DNA of 64,000 nucleotides from Parabacteroides sp. (GTDB taxonomy: Bacteria; Bacteroidota; Bacteroidia; Bacteroidales; Tannerellaceae): positions 1 to 64,000 of the forward strand of contig JALFJR010000066.1 of assembly GCA_022775005.1 (NCBI GenBank). The letters are read 5' to 3'. The notes beneath the pieces are model-generated. The model was not told the origin of the DNA and did not search any database. It saw only the letters and a program-made list of their open reading frames with translations. A program made the position numbers and the translations under genes. Numbering within the stretch: the first letter of the stretch is position 1; each line of letters begins with the position of its first letter. Shown here piece after piece: positions 26,313 to 35,162 of this stretch.

Positions 26313-28372
26313 TATTTCACCTCGCTACCCGGTTTCACAGCCTTCTCCGGCGTGATCACCGCCAAACCGCCATCCCAGTTCTCCGCAGAAAGGATCATAC
26401 CCTCAGAGACAATGCCCTTCAACTTACGCGGAGCCAAGTTGGCGATGAAGCAAACCTGCTTGCCGACCAACTCCTCTGGTTTGTAATGCTGGGCGATACC
26501 GGAAACGATCGTACGTTTCTCCAAGCCATCGTCGATGCGGAACTGCAACAGCTTATCCGCCTTCGGCACTTTCGTGCACTCCAAGACCGTACCCACACGA
26601 ATATCCAACTTCGTGAAATCGTCGAAAGTGATGTTCTCACGGATCGGCTTCGCCTGATAGTTCGCCTCCTCGTTGGCCTTCTTCGTGTCGAGCAGCTTCT
26701 GGATCTGCGCCTCGATCACGCTATCTTCGATCTTCTCGAAGAGCAGCTCCGCCTTACCTAACTGATGGCCGGCAGGCAACAGGTCGGTCGCACCCAAGCG
26801 ATCCCAACCCAACGGCTCCACATTCAGCATCTTGTTCAGCTTCTCCATGCTGAAGGGCAAGAAGGGCTCGAAGACAATCGCCAAGTTGGCCGTGATCTGC
26901 AAAGCGATGTTGAGGATCGTGCCTACACGAGCCATGTCTGTCTTCGCCAGCTTCCAAGGCTCTGTGTCAGCCAGGTACTTATTTCCGATGCGGGCCAAGT
27001 TCATCGCCTCGCGCTGTGCGTCGCGGAAGTGGAAAGTGTCGAGCAGACGCTCTACGTTGGTCTTCACATCGGCAAACTCCTGCAAGGTCTGGCGGTCGTA
27101 GTCCGTCAACTCACCCGCAGCAGGCACTTGACCTTGGAAATACTTCTGCGTCAAGACCAACGCACGGTTGACGAAGTTACCCAAGATAGCCACCAACTCA
27201 TTGTTATTGCGTGCCTGGAAATCCTTCCAAGTGAAGTCATTGTCTTTGGTCTCCGGCGCATTAGCGGTCAGCACATAGCGCAACACATCCTGCTTGCCCG
27301 GCAAATCCACCAAATACTCGTGCAACCAAACCGCCCAGTTACGGGAGGTAGAGATCTTATCCCCCTCCAAGTTCAAGAACTCGTTGGCGGGCACGTTATC
27401 CGGCATGTTGTAGCCGCCATGTGCCTTCATCATCACGGGGAAGATCAAGCAGTGGAACACGATGTTGTCCTTACCAATGAAGTGAATCATGCGGGTCTCC
27501 GGATCTTGCCACCATTTCTCCCACGTGCCGAAACGCTCCGTCTGCTGGTCGCAAAGCTCCTTGGTGTTTGAGATATAGCCAATCGGCGCATCAAACCAGA
27601 CGTAAAGCACCTTACCTTCCGCACCCTCAACCGGCACGGGAATACCCCAATCCAGGTCGCGGGTCATCGCGCGCGGCTGCAGATCCATGTCTAACCAAGA
27701 CTTGCACTGGCCATACACATTGGGACGCCACTCTTTATGGCCTTCGAGAATCCACTCCCGCAACCAGCTTTGATACTGGTTCAAAGGTAAATACCAGTTC
27801 TTGGTCGGACGTTTCACGAGGCCATGCCCCGGGTTATTCTTGTTGGTCGGGTTGATCAACTCATCGGGCGAGAGCGTTGCGCCACACTTCTCGCACTGGT
27901 CGCCGTAAGCGCCCTCCGCACCGCAGCGCGGACAGGTGCCGACAATGTTACGGTCGGTCAGGAACTCGCCCGTCTCCACGTCGCAATACTGCTCCTCCGT
28001 GATCTCCTCCAACTTGCCATCGTCATACAGCTTGCGGAAGAAGTCGGAAGCGAACTTATGGTGAATCGCACTCGTGGTGCGGCTATAGACATCAAACGTA
28101 ATGCCCAATTCCTCAAACGATTTCTTGATGATGTTGTGATAGCGGTCCACCACATCCTGCGGAGTGATTCCCTCCTTGCGGGCACGCAGCGTTACAGGCA
28201 CACCGTGCTCATCTGATCCACCAATCATCAACACCTCCTCGCCCTTCAATCGGAGGTAACGCGCATAAATATCGGCAGGCACATACACGCCGGCCAAGTG
28301 TCCGATATGAACAGGACCATTTGCGTAGGGCAACGCCGTTGTTATCAAGGTTCTTTTAAACTGTTTCTCCAT
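26312..28372 (-). CDS. metG: methionyl-tRNA synthetase
   Basis: 686 residues, cytoplasm. It charges initiator and elongator tRNA-Met. The HIGH-type motif is in [14 protein letters not shown] (residue 15 on), the zinc knuckles in [17 protein letters not shown], the KMSKS position is KISTS, and a C-terminal tRNA-binding (EMAP-like) domain begins near [14 protein letters not shown]. This is full length for the two-domain bacterial type. It heads an operon with two nucleotide-sugar genes. Promoter box at 28401-28408. Confidence 0.98.
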   Translation of the reverse strand: MEKQFKRTLITTALPYANGPVHIGHLAGVYVPADIYARYLRLKGEEVLMIGGSDEHGVPVTLRARKEGITPQDVVDRYHNIIKKSFEELGITFDVYSRTTSAIHHKFASDFFRKLYDDGKLEEITEEQYCDVETGEFLTDRNIVGTCPRCGAEGAYGDQCEKCGATLSPDELINPTNKNNPGHGLVKRPTKNWYLPLNQYQSWLREWILEGHKEWRPNVYGQCKSWLDMDLQPRAMTRDLDWGIPVPVEGAEGKVLYVWFDAPIGYISNTKELCDQQTERFGTWEKWWQDPETRMIHFIGKDNIVFHCLIFPVMMKAHGGYNMPDNVPANEFLNLEGDKISTSRNWAVWLHEYLVDLPGKQDVLRYVLTANAPETKDNDFTWKDFQARNNNELVAILGNFVNRALVLTQKYFQGQVPAAGELTDYDRQTLQEFADVKTNVERLLDTFHFRDAQREAMNLARIGNKYLADTEPWKLAKTDMARVGTILNIALQITANLAIVFEPFLPFSMEKLNKMLNVEPLGWDRLGATDLLPAGHQLGKAELLFEKIEDSVIEAQIQKLLDTKKANEEANYQAKPIRENITFDDFTKLDIRVGTVLECTKVPKADKLLQFRIDDGLEKRTIVSGIAQHYKPEELVGKQVCFIANLAPRKLKGIVSEGMILSAENWDGGLAVITPEKAVKPGSEVK

Positions 28373-28400
28373 GCTTCACCTGTTTTCGTTTTTTAGTGGG

Positions 28401-28408
28401 CAAAGATA
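28401..28408 (-). promoter_or_regulatory. -7 promoter element of the metG operon
   Basis: TATCTTTG on the minus strand, about 29 nt before the metG ATG. No exact -33 TTTG at normal spacing. Confidence 0.55.
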
Positions 28409-28431
28409 AATATAATCTCTGGAAACAGGAA

Positions 28432-28621
28432 TTATTTGTTATCATAATGACCATAAGCTGAAAGGACAAGCACGATCACCTCATCAGCCAAGCGTTCATG
28501 TCATCTTATTGGTAAAGCAGATACCCTCGCCTCGCTTAATCTCGGCCAAACCCTTACCGACTTGAGCGAAAAACTCCTTTCTACTCATCAATGTATCATC
28601 CACAGTAGCCTGTTTCCGGAA
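28432..28621 (-). pseudogene. remnant of a type II toxin-antitoxin module
   Basis: On the minus strand one frame reads DDTLMSRKEFFAQVGKG, continues AEIKRGEGICFTNK and then stops. A shifted frame carries MNAWL, and a third piece (28432-28491) reads LADEVIVLVLSAYGHYDNK before a TAA. These look like the tail of a Bacteroides-type antitoxin (where GEGxxFTN and MNAWL are normally contiguous) joined to the last residues of a RelE/YoeB-like toxin (AYGHYDxK). The antitoxin N-terminus and most of the toxin are missing and the frame is broken. The family call rests on recall of these motifs. Confidence 0.5.
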
Positions 28622-28642
28622 TTGTGCCAAATGTGCGAAAAG

Positions 28643-28679
28643 CAAAAAAGCCGCCAGGCTTTTTGATATCCTGACGGCT
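28643..28679 (-). terminator. intrinsic terminator of the S-layer-like gene
   Basis: On the minus strand AGCCGTCAGG (complement of 28670-28679), an 11-nt loop, CCTGGCGGCT (complement of 28649-28658), then six T. The ten-bp stem has one G-U pair. A run of A/T on the other side could let it act in both directions. It lies about 160 nt after the stop at 28838. Confidence 0.8.
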
Positions 28680-28837
28680 CCTTTTTTTTGTGACTTGCTG
28701 TTCGCCCCTCACGGGATTACTAAGCAAAAGAACTTTTTTAATTTTTTTATAACGATCCCGCTTGTTCACTTTCGCAAGCTACTTGGCATGAAGCCTCGCG
28801 GGAACTAAATTATTTATTCTGTCTTTTCTGAATATAC

Positions 28838-31800
28838 TTACTTAACCACTACCTTCGTAGCCTCACCTTCAACAGCAACTACGACTACACCTGCCGGAGC
28901 AGCGATCGTTACGTTGTCGGAAGTTGCTACCTGGTTAGCGATCGTCTGACCCAAGATGTTAGCTACGGTAATTACCTTACCTGCTGCACCCTGAACCGTT
29001 ACTACGCCCTGGCCACCGATTACCTGAACACCAGCTGCCTCGATTGCCTCGTTAGCGGTCGGAGAAACAGTATCAGCGATGACGAACTTCATAGCCTTCG
29101 GCTCATTGTAAACCCAAGTCAATTTGTCATTGATACTGCTCAAATACTGAGTTTTACCGTTATATCCAGCAGCAATCTGACGGATTACATACAAATCATC
29201 CTCAGCGTCTGCTAATACGATTTGATACTTGAAGCGATTCAAATCACCCTTCGTACCCTTGTTGTCAGACTTCATAGCTACCTCAGTTACTTTACCCTTG
29301 ATAGAGGTTGTCATTGTGTCGTTGCTCTCGCTTAAGATACCGCTCTTGAAGATAGCCTTCTTTGTATCCTCTGCCCATTCATAGTTCTTATCATAAGCTC
29401 CTGCACCTACATAGTAGTTTACAGAATCCTCCGGATTGAACAAGAAGTTGCGAGCCTTATCCTCAGCATCAAAGCCAGTAGAGATTAAGAATGAAGGAAC
29501 AGCGGCATCCAAATCCGTTGCGAATACACGATAAGTCAACGGCTCATTGCTGATCACAATACCATCCTTCTCACCATCCATAGCAATGTAGTTACCCAAC
29601 TCACCCTGCAAAGTTACATAAGTTGCAGTTGCAGGCAAGCTAACCGCAGGAGCATCCTGTACCAAATAAGTTTTGATCTGATTAGCGTAAGAGAGAGTCT
29701 GAATGCTGTTATTAGCCATACAACGAGTCAACTCTTTATCAATATCTGCATACGGATTCTGCATATGCTTATTCACAGAGATAAAGGCCTTTCCATCAAT
29801 TGTAATGATCTCAGAATAATCCCAGTCTGTTGAAATGATGAAGTTTCCTGCACCTGTTTTAGCACCAATTGAGTATGCGTTTGCAGAACTTGCTGCGGTT
29901 GTGCTGGTCTGCTTCTGAAGATACTTATCCGTAACGTTACCATCATCCACCAAACGGAAGTTATACATGTAATAAGCGATAGTATCACCCTTTGTCTTAT
30001 AAGCTACCTTCTCATTCTTGTCCAGATAAGCGTATGTATAAGTAGTATATTTGGGCTTGGATGATTTCTCCAACTGCCACTGAACAGCCTCAAAAACATC
30101 ATCTGTCAATTCGATCTTGTCCAAATCAGTTCCAGCAGCATTCAACTGAGGATACATTTTATTAGACGTAGGCGCATTATCACGAGCGAAAGCAATCGTT
30201 ACTTGTGTGCCATCAGCTACATTCCAACCACTGATTGCCTCAGTCTCAGCAGGAATCAACTGAACAGGCATACGGTGGAATGACAACTCTGTATTACCCG
30301 TACTATTAATAATTCTCTTCTTTACATCACCATTATTCTGGATATTCAATATTTCAAACTTTTTATCACCCGTGTAAGCTAATGAATAATAGTCACCCCG
30401 CTCATACAGTTTCACTGTCAACGTATTACCGGATGCACGGTTTGTAAATGTTACGCCAGCATCACTAACCTTAGTAATAACAAACTGATATGCGGGAGAA
30501 TTCAAATCTGCCATAGCAGAACCGGTAGCAAAATAACTGTAAGTACCTGCCTGAACCATATGATTCTCCAAGAAGAGATCGTCACCGATTTGAATGTTGT
30601 AAACTGATTTACCCTCAGCACTCAACAGCTCAGTAGCATCCTTGATATTACTCTCAACAAATTTGAAGATATAATTCGGAGTTGTACTCTCCTCAGACAC
30701 CAAATATTCATTGGAGTTATAGCTTGCATCGCTCTTCACACTCAAACGGATTTTATTATCCTTTCTTGACTGCATATCCGATGCCTTGTCTGTTGTCTTC
30801 ACATAATACAAGTGCGCCAACGAGAGAGCATAATAACCGGCATTATTAATGTCGTTTTTCTTCACCGTGAAAACGGTATTCCAAACATTGATTGTAGAGC
30901 CACAAGGTTTATCGGAAACATCCAGGTCATTGATCTCAGAGGTTTTCACTGTCTTCATAAGGTTCAATTCCTTACCTGCAACCGTTGTCAGTTAGAAACC
31001 TTCACCCTTGTTCTGGTTATCAGCCTTGTTAGACGCATTGTCTGTCGGGCTTACAGCCACAAATGTTGAATTCAACAGATAATCCAATTTATCCGCAGCA
31101 TCCCATGAGTTATCATAATCATACGCTGGAGTCTCCACCGCCAAATAAGTACCCGCTGGGAAACCAAATTTAGTATTCTCGTTAGTTACATTTACATCAT
31201 TTGCCAACTTAATAGCATAAATGGCATTACCGCCATTCAAGATACTATTGTCAACAGCCTCATAGCCCTTCTTCAAATCAAAGTTGAAACCAACAGCATT
31301 GTAGAGTGAATTCAAAGCTCCATCTGATACTTCCTGATCTGTTGCCTCGTAGAGTTGAATGCACTGATTGCTAACAGTTCCTCCATAAACACCACCACCA
31401 TCATAAAAAGTTAAGACTGCATTTACAGAAGTAGATTCCTCATATTTCCCTTTCAGATAAAACGTCGCATCCGTCCCACCCTCATACTTCAAATACTGAT
31501 TTGAACTACTATTCAAGATAAAAGAGGTCAATCCATTTTTATAATTATCTGTATCCTCAACCTTATCCTCGAAAGCTACTGTCTCACTAGCTGCCACAGT
31601 AGTATTGGGCACTCTCAGCAGTTCTCCTGTCGCAACGTTTTTAAATGAATAATAGTACTTAGAGCCATTACCCTCAACTGTGGATTGAGTAACTTCCCGC
31701 AAATAGTTATTCACATCAAATTGGTCAGCTGTAGAGAATTTACCATTACTGTACGCAGCGGCATCGTAATACAATTCTTTAGTATCAGGATCTATCCTCA

Positions 31801-31996
31801 TACCTAATGCTTTATCGGCAGCATCTAAACCTGTGGTTGCCCCTTCACCCGTAGTAACATTTTGAACCAAGAAGTACTTTTTACCTTCTACCTTTTGTGC
31901 AGGAGAGGATGCCAAAGGAAGGACATCGGCCGCAAAAGCACTTGTACTTAAAGCCATCAAGGAAATGGCCATCAGTGTAGAAAACTTTTTGTTCAT
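28838..31996 (-). pseudogene. S-layer-like surface protein gene (DUF6383 C-terminus) interrupted by an in-frame TAA
   Basis: One reading frame of 1,052 codons from ATG 31996 to the stop at 28838 is broken only by TAA at 30992-30994 (codon 335). Part 1 (30992-31996) has a signal peptide (NKKFSTLMAISLMALSTSAFA). Part 2 continues in the same frame (LTTVAGKELNLMKTV) and ends with a domain of the DUF6383 type (VITVANILGQTIANQV...VVVAVEGEATKVVVK) found on Parabacteroides and Tannerella S-layer proteins. The intact product would be a large beta-rich, probably glycosylated surface protein. The AT-rich leader has no Shine-Dalgarno. Only the first 334 residues would be made unless the stop is read through or is a sequencing error. 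Confidence 0.85.
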
Positions 31997-32193
31997 AATA
32001 AATAATACAATTAGAAATTAATAATATGTTATAAACAACTCGTTCTTATGCTCACATCCCTTTTCCGAGCCAATTGTTAATACTACGTTAAAAAACGGGG
32101 TAAAACTGCTCAACGAAAAGGTTCCTATTTGCGGAGCACTTTTAGGGCGCATTTTGAACCTCTTGAAAGCCTTTTTATGCCTGCTCGTGTCTT

Positions 32194-32290
32194 GCCGGGC
32201 TCGACCCGGCATCCCATCCTATCCAAGAAGTAGAGACGTAACGTGTTACGTCTGATGGAGCGAGTATGAGATTGCGGGTCAAGCCCGCAA
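32194..32290. repeat. three consecutive hairpin repeats (REP-like)
   Basis: GCCGGG-CTCGA-CCCGGC at 32194-32210, AGACGTAAC-GT-GTTACGTCT at 32234-32253, and TTGCGGG-TCAAG-CCCGCAA at 32272-32290. Each is a perfect short hairpin of a kind found dispersed in many bacterial genomes. Open frames crossing them are not believed to be genes. Confidence 0.75.
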
Positions 32291-32441
32291 TGACACAGTG
32301 AATGAGCGATCTGGAAAGAATCTCGAAGGCTTCTCGAAGAAATAGCGCACCGAATTGATGCAAAAAACAGTGGTTTTCGTTGCGCAAACCAACGCCCTTG
32401 TTCATAAAAATGGGGTAAAAAATATTTTTCTTGGAGCAATA

Positions 32442-32472
32442 CTTGTTTGTACCGAAATTACGCATACCTTTG
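32442..32472 (+). promoter_or_regulatory. promoter facing away from the S-layer-like gene
   Basis: CTTG (32442-32445), 19 nt, TACCTTTG (32465-32472). Good -7 box and near -33 box. It points right, 15 nt before the inverted repeat at 32488, and no gene follows on the plus strand. Inverting the segment between 32105 and 32504 would aim it at the S-layer-like gene. Confidence 0.55.
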
Positions 32473-32568
32473 CGTCAGGAAAGTAAACCTTTTTGTTGAG
32501 CAGTCCCGCTCAAAGCAATCATCCCAATAAGATACAAAGAACCAAGTAGTTATCATCGAATAAACAGC

Positions 32569-32902
32569 CGTGGAACATAATGTTCCACGCACTAATTTCT
32601 GTTAAAATCAGCGTTAAAATGGGCCTAAAATCAGTGTTCCACGGCAATTGTTCCACAGAATGCGCACCCTTTTCGTTGAGCAGTCTTTCTCTGCTCTTTG
32701 TATATTGCTAGTTATCAATAGATTACGAAGATTGTAAACGCACGTAAACCGATTGCGCACTTTATAACATTTCGTTGAGCAGTGTTCCACGAATGTTCCA
32801 CGGATGTTCCACAATGTGTATCAGCGTATTAACGCTTTCAGACTGCTCAACAAAAGTCCGTGGAACATTTTGTTCCACGCGCAACAAAAGTAATGTTCCA
32901 CG
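32569..32902. repeat. array of TGTTCCACG motifs
   Basis: About ten copies of TGTTCCAC(G/A) or its complement. Two make outward palindromes, CGTGGAACAT-A-ATGTTCCACG (32569-32589) and CGTGGAACA-TTT-TGTTCCACG (32859-32879). Three direct copies at 32783, 32794 and 32805 are spaced by exactly 11 bp, one helical turn. Others lie at 32635, 32648 and 32894. This suggests phased binding of a protein or a recombination accessory site. Confidence 0.8.
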
Positions 32903-32993
32903 GCTCGATTGCGCCATTTAATGGAGCCGTCTTTTCCCTGCTTCGTGATCCCTATATACTATAATGTTCGCGCACAGAAGGAGGCGGGTTAAC

Positions 32994-33062
32994 CATTACT
33001 AATCTTCAGCGTCGGTCATTACTAATGTCAAGGGCTCGGCATTACTATCGACAGTAGAGACG
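32994..33062. repeat. 23-bp tandem repeat, about 2.6 copies
   Basis: Units begin CATTACTAAT at 32994, CATTACTAAT at 33017 and CATTACTAT at 33040; the remainder of each unit diverges. Confidence 0.55.
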
Positions 33063-33107
33063 TGCCATTGGCGCGTCTCCCGGTATTCCAGCCGTTGCAC
33101 GCAACGG
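33057..33107. repeat. two adjacent hairpin repeats
   Basis: GAGACGTGCC / GGCGCGTCTC at 33057-33079 and CCGTTGC-AC-GCAACGG at 33092-33107. The first shares its GTAGAGACG start with the hairpin at 32234. Confidence 0.7.
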
Positions 33108-33135
33108 TTCTACTGCCAATTGGGCAGAAATTTTT

Positions 33136-33171
33136 CTCCAGTTAGGAAAATATTTTTTGCTAACTGGGGAG
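33136..33171. repeat. dispersed palindrome, copy 2
   Basis: CTCCAGTTAGG...GCTAACTGGGGAG around an AT-rich core AAAATATTTTTT. Same family as 1299-1328 and 46991-47038. Confidence 0.7.
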
Positions 33172-33203
33172 ATAAATATGATTGCTGATAGGCAGAAATT
33201 CTG

Positions 33204-33313
33204 TTGCCCGTAGTTTTGAAAAGTGTTGCCCGTAGTTTTGGAAAACATTGCCCGTAGTTTTTTCAGCCGTTGCCGATGGTTTTTCAAAACAATGCCCGTG
33301 ATTTTTTCGAACC
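33204..33313. repeat. five-copy 22-bp tandem repeat
   Basis: Units start at 33204, 33226, 33248, 33270 and 33292 with the consensus TTGCCCGTAGTTTT. Copies 4 and 5 are diverged. An inverted copy of the core (CACGGGCAACG) follows at once, making a hairpin with the last unit. It ends about 45 nt past the stop of the nuclease gene at 33360, on its downstream side. Confidence 0.85.
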
Positions 33314-33359
33314 ACGGGCAACGTTTTTGAGTCAGTCTATATTCGTTTCTCTGCTCTCT

Positions 33360-34256
33360 TTACAACTGGTCTATTTGCGTTTGTGTCAAGCCTGTGAACT
33401 GCATGATAACCTGTGCATTGAGACCGGCTGCTTTCATGTTTTTAGCGATTTCCATTTTACTTGCCACCATTCCTTGCTCGATACCTTCCGCCAAGCCTTC
33501 TGCACGACCTTCTGCCAAGCCTTCCAGCTTTGCCGTGTCGAGCACATCCTTCTGCACCCGGAGATTGTCCATGTGGGCGAGATAAGCCTTGCGGTCAGCA
33601 TCCGACATGGTGAGGTAGAGCAGACGTTGACGAGCCTCCTTCAAACCTGGCGTACAGGTGTCGTCCTTGATGCGATTGTTCTTCAGGTAGTCTAACCATT
33701 CCTCTAACGGGGTACGAGCCACGTCGTTGAACTCGTTGACACGCACGATATAATACTCCGGGAATACGTCTGTGGGCATAGCCATCTTGATTCCCTCCTT
33801 CTCTCGGGTGTTCACCTTCAGCAGGTCGCCCGTATGTACACCCGTAAAGACGGTCTTGCCATGATAAAGATAGTCGCTGCCCTGCCCAAGGTCGAAATAG
33901 ACGATGTTGATGGAATAGACCTTCTTTACCTCACCGTAGGTATCACCTAAACCAATGTGTTCCGTGATGGTCTTCGACACGCCGTAAAGTATGCGACGGA
34001 GGTAATAGAGCTGCCGAGTCAACTGCACCTCCACGATGATGATGTCGCCACGCTCGTTCTTCGCCTTTATATCGACCCGGTTAAACTTGTCGGAGGCATT
34101 CTCTTGATTGCCCTCGCTCTCCAGGATCTCGACGATCTTCACTTGCTCGCCCGTAAGGACCGTGATCAGCCCCTCCAATACGGCAAAGTTCGCCTTGTCG
34201 CGAAGCATTCGCTTCACGGCCCAGTCAAATCGTATGTATTTCTCGTTTACCTCCAT
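33360..34256 (-). CDS. Rpn/PD-(D/E)XK family nuclease (PDDEXK_2 transposase-like)
   Basis: 298 residues. The N-terminal nuclease core has the motif residues in RVDIKAKNERGDIIIVEVQ (D...E-V-Q). The C-terminal part has the low-complexity AEGRAEGLAEGIEQG stretch that marks this very common Bacteroidota family. Such proteins are called putative transposases or recombination-promoting nucleases, but mobility is rarely shown. The start lies 3 nt after the stop of a DUF2807 gene. Tandem repeats flank its 3' end. Confidence 0.92.
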   Translation of the reverse strand: MEVNEKYIRFDWAVKRMLRDKANFAVLEGLITVLTGEQVKIVEILESEGNQENASDKFNRVDIKAKNERGDIIIVEVQLTRQLYYLRRILYGVSKTITEHIGLGDTYGEVKKVYSINIVYFDLGQGSDYLYHGKTVFTGVHTGDLLKVNTREKEGIKMAMPTDVFPEYYIVRVNEFNDVARTPLEEWLDYLKNNRIKDDTCTPGLKEARQRLLYLTMSDADRKAYLAHMDNLRVQKDVLDTAKLEGLAEGRAEGLAEGIEQGMVASKMEIAKNMKAAGLNAQVIMQFTGLTQTQIDQL

Positions 34257-34259
34257 AAC

Positions 34260-35048
34260 TTATTTCACTACCTCTTCCACTTTTCCCTTGCCGATCACAC
34301 GCTGATCGACCGCTACGGGGCCTTGGTAACGGATGTTGCCCTTGCCTACGATTTGTGCCTTGAGGTGCTGCGTCGGGGTGATCTCAGCCAAACCATTGCC
34401 CGTCACCTTGCAGTTGATCTTCGGAATCGACAGGCCGAACGCATGGATGTCTCCCTTTGTCACGATGTTAAAATCGCCCTCCTTGGCGGTTCCCTTCTTC
34501 ACGGTGATGGAGCCATCGCCATCAATATCTAATTCCACCTGATCGGCTGTTACGTCGTTGACCACCATATTGGCACTGCCGGCCACCTTCAACGCCAACT
34601 TGCCCACCTTCACCGGTTGCTTAAACTGCACCAAACTATTGGCATTGGCCTTGATCGTGGTCTCGTCGCCATTCAACGCACTATTGATCATCAGGTTCGC
34701 ATTGCCCGTCACCTTCGCGGATGCTAACCACTTGGAGTTGGTCTTGACAATAAACTTGGTGAAGTGATCGACCTTCGCCCCCTTGAAGCCAACCGAAAGG
34801 GTACGATCTTTCACCTCGATATTGACATAGGGATGCAGGTTGCCGTCTACGGTCACCTCAATGCTCGGCGTCTCATTCGACTGGACATAGTTAAAATCGA
34901 TCACGCCATCCACCTTAATCTCGTTAAAATCCTCGATCTCAATCTTCTTGGTTGTTAACTTGCCATCGCCTTTCACACGATCAGCTGCCCAACCTCCGGC
35001 TGCCCAACCAAAGAGCATCACCACCAACAAAAGCGTCTTTGTTCTCAT
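34260..35048 (-). CDS. DUF2807 (putative auto-transporter adhesin head) protein
   Basis: 262 residues. A signal peptide (RTKTLLLVVMLFGWAAGGWA) is followed by a right-handed beta-helix-like DUF2807/GIN domain (FNEIKVDGVIDFNYVQSN..., repeated AxVTGNANL / VAGSANM / VTGNGLAEI strands). Location is periplasm or surface. The function of the family is not known. It is a tandem paralogue of the gene at 35163-35906, 114 nt upstream. The PD-(D/E)XK gene begins directly after it. Confidence 0.9.
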   Translation of the reverse strand: MRTKTLLLVVMLFGWAAGGWAADRVKGDGKLTTKKIEIEDFNEIKVDGVIDFNYVQSNETPSIEVTVDGNLHPYVNIEVKDRTLSVGFKGAKVDHFTKFIVKTNSKWLASAKVTGNANLMINSALNGDETTIKANANSLVQFKQPVKVGKLALKVAGSANMVVNDVTADQVELDIDGDGSITVKKGTAKEGDFNIVTKGDIHAFGLSIPKINCKVTGNGLAEITPTQHLKAQIVGKGNIRYQGPVAVDQRVIGKGKVEEVVK

Positions 35049-35162
35049 TGTTCAATCTATTTAGTTGATTTTGTTTTCCGCAAAAGTAAACATAAAAAGC
35101 CACCCGATATCACATCCGATGGCTTTTCTCACTATAAAAAGCATGTCTATATGCGTTTTGTC

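Larger units (their letters stand above)
32105..32684. repeat. inverted repeats enclosing a candidate invertible promoter segment
   Basis: ACTGCTCAACGAAAAGG at 32105-32121 is the perfect reverse complement of CCTTTTCGTTGAGCAGT at 32668-32684. A further copy at 32488-32504 differs by one base. Shorter copies of GTTGAGCAGT occur at 32774-32783 and, inverted, at 32842-32851. Three copies point right and two left. A promoter lies between the first two (32442-32472). The arrangement resembles Bacteroidales invertible promoters and lies 108 nt upstream of the S-layer-like gene. Confidence 0.6.

Noticed and set aside
26765-27571. 268-codon plus-strand frame opposite metG
   Set aside because: Antisense shadow of metG; composition is typical of reverse-complement translation.
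30992-30994. Recoding (selenocysteine or pyrrolysine) at the stop inside the S-layer-like gene
   Set aside because: The codon is TAA, which is not used for either residue; a mutation or sequencing error is simpler.
32018-32465. Overlapping short minus-strand frames upstream of the S-layer-like gene
   Set aside because: They run through hairpin repeats and the inverted-repeat segment, and show no start signals or family features.
32569-32902. A complete parS centromere site
   Set aside because: Only half-sites are present; none forms the inward palindrome TGTTCCACGTGAAACA or a close variant.
33204-33313. Possible CRISPR array
   Set aside because: Contiguous 22-bp units without spacers of regular length.
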